Below are positions 18,111 through 24,959 of a stretch of DNA of 57,102 bases, piece by piece. Each line of letters starts with the position of its first letter. Within the stretch, counting starts at the first letter, position 1. Source of the stretch: Planctomycetota bacterium (GTDB lineage Bacteria; Planctomycetota; Brocadiia; SM23-32); contig JAGHAF010000014.1 of the NCBI GenBank assembly GCA_021161675.1, positions 1 to 57,102 of the forward strand, given 5' to 3'. The notes below the pieces were generated by a model. That model saw only the letters and a list, made by a program, of their open reading frames with translations, was not told the DNA's origin and did no database searches. Both the position numbers and the translations under genes were made by a program.

Positions 18111-18263
18111 CCTCCCAATTCAGCCTGTTCGCCCATAACCACACAACTCGAAGCCACCTCCGCGCCACAGAAGGCGCGCATCGCCAGGCCAGGCCGCGAT
18201 CTGCACCCAAGCCGAGCCTCACTCCATGTCGCTGATTGGGCCGGTCCCTCAACGAGACGCATG

Positions 18264-18288
18264 GAGTTGAGTAAAGTTGAGTTAAGTT
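18264..18288. repeat. pentanucleotide tandem repeat
   Basis: Five tandem copies of RAGTT-like units (GAGTT GAGTA AAGTT GAGTT AAGTT) lie about 150 bases upstream of the HTH-receiver gene. Possible regulator site or slippage tract. Confidence 0.45.
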
Positions 18289-18319
18289 AAGGGGAGTCTA
18301 TCATGATAGCCCTGTCCTG

Positions 18320-18557
18320 TCAAGCATTTTCCCGCGCGGCTTTGGCGCGTCCCGGGCTGATGCCGAAGAAGTTCTTCCTCTCGGGTTTCGTGAAAGGGCA
18401 ATTGCGCTGGGCGATGTTGCCGGCGATGGAGGGCGAGGCGGGCGCGTTCGAGATGGCCGGTCGGGAAATAGAACTCTCGCGGGAAGTGGCCCGTCAACCG
18501 GCAGACGCGATCTGAGAAGTCAACGGCCTTTTGGTAGGCCTGAAGCTTCTCGAACAT
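18320..18557 (-). pseudogene. four-helix-bundle (S23-type) protein, frameshifted
   Basis: From 18557 the minus strand reads MFEKLQAYQKAVDFSDRVCR, then FPREFYF, the N-terminal helix of an S23-type protein. Near 18440 the frame breaks. The next frame continues with SIAGNIAQRNCPFTKPERKN and FFGIS, then stops at 18320-18322. These two halves line up with the family pattern 'RAALSIPANIAEGxGRxTKxDRxNFFxIARGS'. The gene is also shortened at its C-terminus. It lies between the HTH-receiver gene and the ArsR operon beside a hairpin repeat. Confidence 0.75.
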
Positions 18558-18566
18558 CAATGGCAT

Positions 18567-18916
18567 AACTGTCCTCTGGTGAACGGCAGAACAGGTGATG
18601 AGGGGGACGAGGCGATCTCACATCTCGGCGGGAATCGTAGAGCTGGGGCCGTTTTGCCATTCGACGGGCTCACGGGCCTGATCCCGCCACTGCGGGACGA
18701 AACGGCTCGCCTGCTCTACCATTTTTTCGCCGTCGGCGAAAAAATGGTCGGCCGGACGGGACACGGTTGGAAAGGTTCGCGGCCCCATTTGCGGCGTTGC
18801 CCTTCGGAGAAGGGCGTTTTGCTCCGCCCGCTCCATTCGAAAGAAGCCCTGGCCGCAGGTTTGGAGCCACCCCCGCAGGTGAAGGGCGTGGAGCAGCCTC
18901 CCCTGGCTGTGTATGC
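18567..18916. other. repeat-rich intergenic stretch
   Basis: Apart from the four-helix pseudogene and the hairpin repeat listed separately, no coding signature is seen here. 18656-18710 shares the strings CCTGATCCCGC and GGGACGAAACG with 36936-36985, marking two copies of a composite repeat. The open frames across the stretch are translations of this repeat. Confidence 0.5.
18711..18752. repeat. hairpin repeat family R, copy 1
   Basis: CTGCTCTACC followed by a perfect stem: ACCATTTTTTCGCC, loop GTC, GGCGAAAAAATGGT (18718-18748, 14 bp stem). The flank CCTGCTCTACCA and the trailing GGTCGG recur in copies at 36991-37045, 35833-35862 and 38456-38506. Confidence 0.7.
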
Positions 18917-18945
18917 TTGACACAAGAGCGGAGACGCATTAGTAT
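18917..18945 (+). promoter_or_regulatory. promoter of the arsR operon
   Basis: TTGACA at 18917-18922 and TAGTAT at 18940-18945 are 17 bases apart. An overlapping TATAAT at 18943-18948 would need a 20-base spacer. The start codon lies 27 bases beyond. Confidence 0.6.
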
Positions 18946-18960
18946 AATAGTGGATACTAA
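18939..18960. promoter_or_regulatory. candidate ArsR-family operator
   Basis: A perfect 7-bp inverted repeat, TTAGTAT (18939-18945) and ATACTAA (18954-18960) with an 8-base spacer, overlaps the -10 region. This is the usual place and size for autorepression by ArsR/SmtB proteins. Confidence 0.6.
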
Positions 18961-18971
18961 ACGAGGCACGC

Positions 18972-19319
18972 ATGAAGTCGGCGCAAGCGATAGCGCGAAT
19001 ATGCAAGGTCCTGGGCGCGGAGGCCCGCGTCCGGATCGTGCAGCTCCTGAGGGATCACGCTCAATGCGTGGGGGCGCTTGCCGCAGGCCTGGAGATCACA
19101 CAAGGCGCGGTTTCGCAACATCTGCGCATCCTCAGAGACGCGGGACTGATCACGTCGGAGAAATGCGGCTATTACGTGCATTACAAGATCAACGAGAAGA
19201 CGTTCCAGCAGTGGAGGGGAGCGCTTGACGAACTGCTCTCCCTTCCCGCATCGCATTCACAAGGAGGCAAGCCATGTGTCAGAAAGAAGGATGTGGCTGT
19301 CAAGAGCCGAACGAGTTGA
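18972..19319 (+). CDS. ArsR/SmtB-family transcriptional repressor
   Basis: 115 residues. The winged-helix core is typical: ICKVLGAEARVRIVQLL, CVGALAAGLEITQGAVSQHL, RILRDAGLITSEKCGYYVHY. Unlike ArsR itself there is no CxC pair in the sensing helix. Isolated cysteines (one in the C-V-G-A-L helix, one in EKCGYYV) could sense metal, metalloid or redox state. The gene starts an operon with a Cys-rich small protein, a methyltransferase and an ABC exporter, and probably represses it through the palindrome at 18939-18960. Confidence 0.92.
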   Translation: MKSAQAIARICKVLGAEARVRIVQLLRDHAQCVGALAAGLEITQGAVSQHLRILRDAGLITSEKCGYYVHYKINEKTFQQWRGALDELLSLPASHSQGGKPCVRKKDVAVKSRTS

Positions 19320-19408
19320 AGGGCCGGCCCCAGGATTGCTCGCCCGAGCAGATACGTAAATGCCACGGCGACGTCGCTGAGCATCCGTGCCAGACTCGGA
19401 CAGGCTGA
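19274..19408 (+). CDS. 44-residue Cys-rich small protein
   Basis: A good ribosome site (AAGGAGG) seven bases before ATG 19274 opens a 44-codon frame ending at TGA 19406-19408. It overlaps the last 46 bases of arsR in another frame. The product begins MCQKEGCGCQEP and contains CSPEQIRKCHG and EHPC: six cysteines and two histidines in 44 residues, suggesting metal or thiol chemistry. I know no function for it. The position inside an ArsR-controlled operon suggests binding or delivery of the inducing metal(loid). Confidence 0.75.
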   Translation: MCQKEGCGCQEPNELKGRPQDCSPEQIRKCHGDVAEHPCQTRTG

Positions 19409-19451
19409 TCAGCGTGTAGAGGCGCCGCCTTCCGATAGATGGGAGAAACGC

Positions 19452-20105
19452 GTGCCGTCGCCGAAAGTTGAGCAGAAGCTGCCTGATTACTACGAGTGCG
19501 TTGCGCGCGACGTAGTGGAGATGTGCAAACCACGTGATGGCGTCTGGGTGGACCTGGGCTGCGGGGAGGGCGCGGTGGCCTTCGCGCTGGCTGAGCTATC
19601 CCGGGCGGTCCTGGTCCTGGTGGACCCGAACCGCGAGGCGCTGGCGGAGGCGCTGAGGAGGGCTCGGGACATGGGCCTGAGCCAACGCACGGTGGCCCTC
19701 TGTGGGCGGGCGGAGAGCCTGCCGCTCGTTGACGATTCGGTTGACCTGGTGGTCAGCCGGGGCTCGATCTTCTTCTGGGATGACCGCCCGGCCGGTGTGC
19801 GCGAGGTGTATCGCGCGCTGCGCCCGGGCGGCAAGGCCATGCTCGGAGGGGGGCTCGGGAGGAGCTATCCCCTGTGGGCGCGGCGGGAGTTCATAAGCCG
19901 CCGGCGCGAGGGAGTGCGCCAGGAGGGGCCGGCCGCGGTCCGCGCCTTTGCGGAGGTGCGCAGCCGGGATGCCTTTCAGGGCTGGGCCGAGGAAGCCGGG
20001 CTGCACAGCTTTGAAGTGATCGGCGAGGCGGCGCTGCCGGAGGACGATCCGAACACGGGCCTCGGGCTGTGGCTCATCTTCGAGAAGGAGCAGGAGCAAC
20101 CATGA
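19452..20105 (+). CDS. class I SAM-dependent methyltransferase (ArsR-operon copy)
   Basis: 217 residues. Motif I is VWVDLGCGEGAVAFAL, followed by LVLVDPN and the distinctive DLVVSRGSIFFWDDRPAG, then LRPGGKAML. A paralogue sharing VWVDLGxGxG and VVSRGSIFFWDD lies at 34292-34936 beside a thioredoxin gene. The absence of the conserved Cys set of ArsM argues against an arsenite methyltransferase. Its stop overlaps the ABC ATPase start by four bases (ATGA), so methylation and export are coupled in one transcript. The substrate is unknown. Confidence 0.85.
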   Translation: MPSPKVEQKLPDYYECVARDVVEMCKPRDGVWVDLGCGEGAVAFALAELSRAVLVLVDPNREALAEALRRARDMGLSQRTVALCGRAESLPLVDDSVDLVVSRGSIFFWDDRPAGVREVYRALRPGGKAMLGGGLGRSYPLWARREFISRRREGVRQEGPAAVRAFAEVRSRDAFQGWAEEAGLHSFEVIGEAALPEDDPNTGLGLWLIFEKEQEQP

Positions 20106-21046
20106 GCGCTGTGATCGAGGTGCGTAGCCTGACACGCCGTTTCGGCGACCTGATCGCCGTGGACCACGTCCAGTTCGAGGTTAGTGAGGGTGAGGTCTTC
20201 GGTTTCCTGGGGCCGAACGGCGCCGGGAAGACAACGACCGTGCGCATGCTCACCGGCGTGCTCGACCCGACCGAGGGTACGGCGACCATCCGGGGACACG
20301 ACATCCGCAAGGAGTCGTTGGGCGCGCGCGAGCACCTGGGCATTGTGCCGGAGCAGGCGAACGTCTACCTGGACCTGAGCGTCTGGCGCAACGTCATGCT
20401 GATGGCCGAGTTGCACGGCGTTGCGCGCGCCAGGCGCGTGAAGGAGGCCGAGCGCCTGCTGGGCCTGCTGGGACTCGGTGAGCGGAAGAAGCAGAAGGCC
20501 CGTGCGCTCTCCAAGGGTCTCAGGCAGCGGCTGATGCTCTGCTCGGCCCTGGTGAGCGGCCCGGAGATACTGTTCCTGGACGAGCCGACCAGCGGGCTGG
20601 ACGTGCAGAGCGCGCGGCTGATCCGGCAGATCGTCCGCGACCTCAACCGCGACGGGCTCACGGTGTTCCTGACCACACACAACATGGCGGAAGCGGAAGA
20701 GATTTGCGACCGCGTGGCCATCATCCACAAGGGCCACATCGCTGCCATTGACACGCCCGATCAACTCCGTCAGATCCTGGCGGCCAACCAGTACGTCGAG
20801 GTCACCTTTGAGGGACGCGGCCCGCAGGACGCTGAGCTGCTTGGCTTGCCGGACATGCAACGCGTGGCCCGCCTGGGCGAACGCCTGCTGCTCTACACCC
20901 CGCATCCCGGCCGCACGGCGGTAGCCCTGGCGGGGCTGGCCGATCGGGACGGGCTACAGGTGCGGGACCTGAGCACCCGCAAGCCGAGCCTGGAAGACGT
21001 TTTCCTCTTTCTGACCCAGAGAGACGGCCAGGAGGCCACACCATGA
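20102..21046 (+). CDS. ABC transporter ATP-binding protein (drug/natural-product export type)
   Basis: 314 residues from the ATG at 20102, which has AAGGAGCAGGAG just upstream and overlaps the methyltransferase stop. Walker A is GPNGAGKTT, the signature is ALSKGLRQRL, Walker B ILFLDEPTSGLD and the H-loop TTHNMAEAEE. The C-terminal about 80 residues match the extension of CcmA/DrrA-like ATPases. It forms an exporter with the permease at 21043, which overlaps it by four bases. Confidence 0.94.
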   Translation: MSAVIEVRSLTRRFGDLIAVDHVQFEVSEGEVFGFLGPNGAGKTTTVRMLTGVLDPTEGTATIRGHDIRKESLGAREHLGIVPEQANVYLDLSVWRNVMLMAELHGVARARRVKEAERLLGLLGLGERKKQKARALSKGLRQRLMLCSALVSGPEILFLDEPTSGLDVQSARLIRQIVRDLNRDGLTVFLTTHNMAEAEEICDRVAIIHKGHIAAIDTPDQLRQILAANQYVEVTFEGRGPQDAELLGLPDMQRVARLGERLLLYTPHPGRTAVALAGLADRDGLQVRDLSTRKPSLEDVFLFLTQRDGQEATP

Positions 21047-21804
21047 GTGAAATGGCGCAAACCTGGCGACGAGAAGCGCGCGGGGCGCTGGTGATAGCCA
21101 GGAAGAATGCCCTGCTCTACTACCTGAAGCCGCCGGTCTTGATCTTCGGGGTGTTGTTCCCCGTGTTCTTCTTCCTGGCCTTCAAGATGGGGCGGCCGAT
21201 TGCGGCGGAGAACATCGTGCCCGGCATGGTGGCGATGGCGTTGTGGTTCACGGCCAGCGCCATCGGACCGCTGGTGACGCCCTGGGAACGGCGGGCCAGG
21301 ACTTACGAGCGGTTGATCTCCTCGCCCGTCTCGCTCAGGGCCATATTGGCGGGCGACGTGGTCAGCGGCCTCGTCTTCGGGGCATGTCTTTCAGTGATAC
21401 CCATCGTTCTCGGGCTGACTCTGACAGACGCCCAGGTAACGAGCGCGCTGCTGCTTGTCGGCGGTATCGTGCTGGGCGCGCTCAGCTTCGCCTCGCTGGG
21501 TGTGCTGCTGGCTGCGCCTCCGGCGAGCAGCCCTTCCAACATCATGCTGCTGTCGAACCTGGTGCGCCTGCCGTTTCTGTTTGTCAGCGGCATATTCCTG
21601 CCCATAGCGCAAATGCCCCCGTGGGCACGCTGGGTCTCGCCCATCTCGCCACTGTCCTACGCCGGGGACCTCATACGCGTTGGCTTCGGGCAGCGGGCCT
21701 ACTTTCCGGTCTGGTTGAGCCTTCTCATGCTCGCGGCGTTCACCGCGGCGCTGTTCTGGGGCGCCTGCCGGTTCCACGCCCGCTGGCGCGCCAAGGGGCT
21801 GTGA
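21043..21804 (+). CDS. ABC-2 type permease
   Basis: 253 residues with six predicted membrane helices, in the ABC-2 (NodJ/DrrB) pattern. After the coupling region come the conserved YERLISSPVSLRAILAGDVVS segment, ISPLSYAGDLIRVGF, and a final helix ending in an Arg-rich tail. With the preceding ATPase it would export a hydrophobic or amphipathic substrate, possibly one modified by the co-operonic methyltransferase. ATGA overlap with the ATPase gene. Confidence 0.92.
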   Translation: MSEMAQTWRREARGALVIARKNALLYYLKPPVLIFGVLFPVFFFLAFKMGRPIAAENIVPGMVAMALWFTASAIGPLVTPWERRARTYERLISSPVSLRAILAGDVVSGLVFGACLSVIPIVLGLTLTDAQVTSALLLVGGIVLGALSFASLGVLLAAPPASSPSNIMLLSNLVRLPFLFVSGIFLPIAQMPPWARWVSPISPLSYAGDLIRVGFGQRAYFPVWLSLLMLAAFTAALFWGACRFHARWRAKGL

Positions 21805-21824
21805 TCAGGACGTGTTCGTTTTGC

Positions 21825-21853
21825 TTGACAGTGTGTGATTCGACATGTATAAT
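21825..21853 (+). promoter_or_regulatory. sigma-70 promoter of the rex-mbx-like operon
   Basis: Consensus TTGACA at 21825-21830 and TATAAT at 21848-21853 are exactly 17 bases apart, 35 bases before the rex start. This is the best promoter match I found in the window. Confidence 0.8.
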
Positions 21854-21862
21854 CGCGCCCTT

Positions 21863-21880
21863 TTGAGAATGTGAACACAA
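21863..21880. promoter_or_regulatory. candidate Rex operator
   Basis: TTGAGAATGTGAACACAA, just downstream of the -10 box, is an imperfect match to the Rex consensus TTGTGAA-N4-TTCACAA (outer TTG and CAA conserved). It would allow autorepression relieved by high NADH. Confidence 0.35.
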
Positions 21881-21887
21881 GCGCGAA

Positions 21888-22505
21888 ATGCCGAAAGACC
21901 TGATCCCAGATGAGACCGCCGGACGCCTTTTTAGCTACCTGCGTGCGTTGTTGTGCCAGGCGCGGGAAGGCGTTCAGACCGTCTCATCGCAGGATCTGGC
22001 CAAAGCCTGCGTGTTGAAACCATCCATGGTGCGAAAGGACTTCTCCTATTTCGGGGAGTTCGGAACGCGGGGCGTCGGCTACAACGTGGATGAGTTGATT
22101 GGCGTTATTCGGGGGATACTCCATCTGGACGCCCCGATCAAAGCGGCGCTGGTCGGCGTCGGCAATATAGGGCGTGCGCTGCTGGCGTATCGCGGTTTCA
22201 GCGAGGAAGGCTTTCACATTGCGGCCGCGTTCGACAGGGATTCACGCAAGATAGGCAAGGCCGTAAAAGGCGTGATGGTCGAGGACATTGCGAATTTGCA
22301 GCCCAGGATAAAAGAAGAAGGCATACGTCTGGGCATCATCGCCGTAGAGGTCTCGGAGGCGCCGAAAGTCGCCCGTCGAATGGCAGACGCAGGAGTAAAG
22401 GCGCTCCTATCGTTCGCGCCCTGCAACCTGAACATGCCGGACACCGTGAAAGTCACGTGCGTGGATCTGGCCATGGAGTTGGCTCGCCTTGTTTATTACC
22501 TGTAG
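21888..22505 (+). CDS. rex: redox-sensing transcriptional repressor Rex
   Basis: 205 residues. The N-terminal winged helix shows SSQDLAKACVLKPSMVRKDF and the invariant FGEFGTRGVGYNV. The Rossmann domain has the dinucleotide loop GVGNIGRAL and an acidic strand end (AAFDRD) selecting NAD(H). Rex senses the NADH/NAD+ ratio and usually represses fermentative and respiratory genes. The next gene begins only 15 bases downstream, so Rex very probably controls the ion-pumping redox complex that follows, as part of the same transcript. Confidence 0.96.
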   Translation: MPKDLIPDETAGRLFSYLRALLCQAREGVQTVSSQDLAKACVLKPSMVRKDFSYFGEFGTRGVGYNVDELIGVIRGILHLDAPIKAALVGVGNIGRALLAYRGFSEEGFHIAAAFDRDSRKIGKAVKGVMVEDIANLQPRIKEEGIRLGIIAVEVSEAPKVARRMADAGVKALLSFAPCNLNMPDTVKVTCVDLAMELARLVYYL

Positions 22506-22520
22506 GAATGAAAGGTCGGC

Positions 22521-23042
22521 ATGGCTGAGGCGAGCTATCCGTTAGGAGACAGATTGAGAAGTTTTCTCTACATGCTGGGCATATCTTTCCTGGTCTGGCT
22601 TGCCCTTACTGCGAGCCTCCAGGCCCAGGAGCTCCTGGTCGGCGCGGGTGTGTGCCTGGCGCTCTCGCTGGCGCTGAATACGGGTTACATCCGGCTGGGG
22701 CTTCCGCCGCTCAGCGCGAAGCGGATCGTATTCTTTGCCGTCTACCTGGTGGTTCTGCTCTGGGAGATAATCAAGGCCAATTTCGACGTGGCCTACAGGG
22801 TCGTGCACCCGGCGATGCCCATAAACCCGGGCATTGTGGTGATTAGAACGGAGCTTAAGTCGGATATCGCGAAGATGGTCCTGGCGAACTCGATAACTCT
22901 AACGCCGGGCACATTTACGCTGGACATAATCGGCGACAAATTGCTGATCCACTGGATAAACGTCAAAGCCGAGTCAGTGGAAGATGCAACCCGGCTAATC
23001 GGAGAGAGATTTGAGAGGCACTTACGGGTGATTTTCCAGTGA
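22521..23042 (+). CDS. mrpE: Mrp-type antiporter subunit E (MbxA-like)
   Basis: 173 residues: two or three N-terminal hydrophobic helices, then a soluble tail with the MrpE hallmark SITLTPGTFTLD. First structural gene of a 14-cistron operon whose order matches archaeal mbx. The MrpEFG group sits at the distal end of the membrane arm in Mrp, Mbh and Mbs complexes and is thought to form part of the Na+/H+ exchange unit. Its stop overlaps the next start by three bases. Confidence 0.92.
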   Translation: MAEASYPLGDRLRSFLYMLGISFLVWLALTASLQAQELLVGAGVCLALSLALNTGYIRLGLPPLSAKRIVFFAVYLVVLLWEIIKANFDVAYRVVHPAMPINPGIVVIRTELKSDIAKMVLANSITLTPGTFTLDIIGDKLLIHWINVKAESVEDATRLIGERFERHLRVIFQ

Positions 23043-23293
23043 ATCCACTTATCTACGTGACCATTATCGGCGCCGGCGTGCTGCTCTGTCTGCTTCGGAT
23101 GCTGCTCGGGCCCAGCGGCGCAGACCGGGCGGTGGCCGTGGATACCGCGGCCACGGTGACTACGGCCCTGCTGGTGCTGCTGGGCTTTGTGTTCGAAAGA
23201 TACGTCTATCTGGACGTGGCGCTGGTCTACGCCGTGTTGACTTTCGTCGGATCGGTAGTGATCGCCAGATACCTGGAAGGGGGGATACGGTGA
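23039..23293 (+). CDS. mrpF: Mrp-type antiporter subunit F (MbxB-like)
   Basis: 84 residues, three hydrophobic helices, GTG start overlapping mrpE. The conserved LLRMLLGPSGADRAVAVD loop is the MrpF signature. It overlaps mrpG by four bases, continuing a tightly coupled series. Confidence 0.92.
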   Translation: MNPLIYVTIIGAGVLLCLLRMLLGPSGADRAVAVDTAATVTTALLVLLGFVFERYVYLDVALVYAVLTFVGSVVIARYLEGGIR

Positions 23294-23646
23294 CGACAAT
23301 AGGCGTCATCATTACGACCGTTGGCACGATATTCCTCTTGCTGGGGTCTCTGGGAGTGATCCGACTCCCCGACGTGTATAACCGGCTCCAGGCCGGCACG
23401 AAGTGCACGACCCTTGGCGCTTTCCTGACGATTATCGGCGTGGGGATCATGCAGCCGGCGTGGTTTGTGAAGTGTTCGCTGATTGCCGGGTTCATCCTCC
23501 TGACTAATCCCATCTCGAGCCATGCGCTCGGCCGGGCCGCCCGCAAGAGCGGTGTCGCCCTGTGGAAGGGGAGCGTCCTGGACAAGAGCGGCGAGTTCGA
23601 CTCCTCGGACCGACTCGGGACGCGCGGCCACCAAGAGGCGGATTGA
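23290..23646 (+). CDS. mrpG: Mrp-type antiporter subunit G (MbxC-like)
   Basis: 118 residues with three helices. LGSLGVIRLPDVYNRLQAGTK is the MrpG/PhaG signature between helices 1 and 2, and TNPISSHALGRAA follows helix 3. The charged C-terminal tail (about 25 residues) is longer than in many MrpG proteins. GTG start overlaps mrpF; the stop shares a base with the next start. Confidence 0.92.
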   Translation: MTTIGVIITTVGTIFLLLGSLGVIRLPDVYNRLQAGTKCTTLGAFLTIIGVGIMQPAWFVKCSLIAGFILLTNPISSHALGRAARKSGVALWKGSVLDKSGEFDSSDRLGTRGHQEAD

Positions 23647-23900
23647 TGATAGTTTTTCAAACATTTTTGGTCTTGGTTATGATCGTGGCGGCGCTCGCAG
23701 CAGCCGGATTCAGGGACCTGCTGGGCTCCGTCATCGCATGCTCGCTGGTCAGCTTGATGGCGTCAATTATCTTCTATTTTCTCCAGGCTCCTGATGTAGC
23801 CATGGCGGAGGCGAGTATCGGGGCCGGGCTGACCACGGCAATCTTCATCTTTGCCATCAGTAAAACCAAGAGACACGAAGAAAATGAGAAAACAGATTAG
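23646..23900 (+). CDS. MbhD/DUF4040-type membrane subunit (MbxD-like)
   Basis: 84 residues with three hydrophobic helices and the motif LQAPDVAMAEASIGAGLTTA typical of the DUF4040/MbhD family. This is the half of MrpA that in Mbh/Mbs complexes is a separate protein. The ATG at 23646 overlaps the mrpG stop (TGATG); longer upstream frames lie inside mrpG and are rejected. It is part of the proton/sodium module. Confidence 0.88.
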   Translation: MIVFQTFLVLVMIVAALAAAGFRDLLGSVIACSLVSLMASIIFYFLQAPDVAMAEASIGAGLTTAIFIFAISKTKRHEENEKTD

Positions 23901-24603
23901 CCTCTTGTTGCTCCTTATAGTTGCCGCGGGGTTCGCGCTGTGTCTCGCCGGCGCGCCGTTCGGCGCAGAAGGGGCAAGGGAGAGCCGCCGACTGGTCAAG
24001 GATAATGTCAACTACGGCCGGCGCTACGTCAGCAAGGGTCTCGATGAGAACCGCTGCGCGAACATCGTCACCTCGGTGGTGTTGAACTACCGCGGTTTCG
24101 ACACCCTGGGCGAGGTCACAATCCTGTTCATCGCGGCGCTGGGACTAGGCGCTGTCCTGTATGGCCGCAGGGCGGGGGCGTCCCCTGACGAGGCGCAGCG
24201 GCCCAGCTTGATCCTTTCCACCGGGTGCCGTCTGCTTTTCCCGCTAATTATGCTCGTGGGCATCTATATCTTCATTCACGGACACCTCTCGCCCGGAGGC
24301 GGATTCCAGGGCGGCGCCGTTATTGCCTCGGGCTTTTTGCTGATCTGCCTTGGCTGCCGGAAGAAGAAGCTGAACAGCGTTGCACTCGGCGCGGCGGAAT
24401 CGCTCTCGGGGCTTGCCTTCGTGCTCCTGGCGCTGATCGGGCTCGCCGTCGGCGGTTCGTTCTTGCTCAACTTCCTGCCGACCGGCAAAGTCTATGCCCT
24501 CTTCAGCGGTGGGATTATCCCGCTCATCTACATTGCGATCGGGGTGAAGGTCGGCTCCGAACTCTCAGGCATCATTGACAACCTGTCGGGGGAAGTCCGA
24601 TGA
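23884..24603 (+). CDS. mrpB: fused MbhE-MrpB subunit (MbxF-like)
   Basis: 239 residues from the ATG at 23884, overlapping the previous gene by 17 bases. The N-terminal part (about 1-90: a signal-like helix, an ARESRRLVKDNVNYGRRYVS stretch, and YRGFDTLGEVTILF) matches MbhE. The C-terminal part (about 110-239), with HGHLSPGGGFQGGAVIAS, is a full MrpB. Archaeal mbx operons likewise lack a separate E gene, consistent with an F subunit that includes it. The Gly-rich loop lies next to the antiporter subunits. Confidence 0.88.
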   Translation: MRKQISLLLLLIVAAGFALCLAGAPFGAEGARESRRLVKDNVNYGRRYVSKGLDENRCANIVTSVVLNYRGFDTLGEVTILFIAALGLGAVLYGRRAGASPDEAQRPSLILSTGCRLLFPLIMLVGIYIFIHGHLSPGGGFQGGAVIASGFLLICLGCRKKKLNSVALGAAESLSGLAFVLLALIGLAVGGSFLLNFLPTGKVYALFSGGIIPLIYIAIGVKVGSELSGIIDNLSGEVR

Positions 24604-24959
24604 ACTTTCTGACCTCGTACATCCACTATGTCGGTTGCTTCGCGCTGGTGCTGATCGGCCTGTACGTGGCGCTGGTCAAGTCCAACCTGATCAAGGTCAT
24701 AATCGGCATCAATCTGATAGACACTGGCGTGAATCTGTTCCTAGTAGCGACCGGTTACCTCGGCGGTGGCACGGCGCCCATCTTCTCCAAAGCGGCGGAG
24801 CAGAGCCAGGAAATGGTGGACCCCGTGCCACAGGCGCTCGTGCTGACGGCCATCGTTATCGGGGTTTCTGTGCTGGCGCTGGCGCTGGCGCTGGCGATCA
24901 AGGTGTACGACCACAACGGGACTTTGGACCTGCGCAAGCTTAAGGGGTTGAAATGGTGA
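24600..24959 (+). CDS. mrpC: Mrp-type antiporter subunit C (NuoK-like, MbxG-like)
   Basis: 119 residues, three helices. GLYVALVKSNLIKVIIGINL and DPVPQALVLTAIVIGVS are the MrpC/NuoK motifs containing the membrane carboxylate positions. Overlaps its neighbours by 4 and 7 bases. Confidence 0.93.
   Translation: MNFLTSYIHYVGCFALVLIGLYVALVKSNLIKVIIGINLIDTGVNLFLVATGYLGGGTAPIFSKAAEQSQEMVDPVPQALVLTAIVIGVSVLALALALAIKVYDHNGTLDLRKLKGLKW

Noticed and set aside
19452..20105. ArsM arsenite methyltransferase
   Set aside because: The conserved cysteines required for As(III) binding in ArsM are not present, and the sequence belongs to another methyltransferase group.
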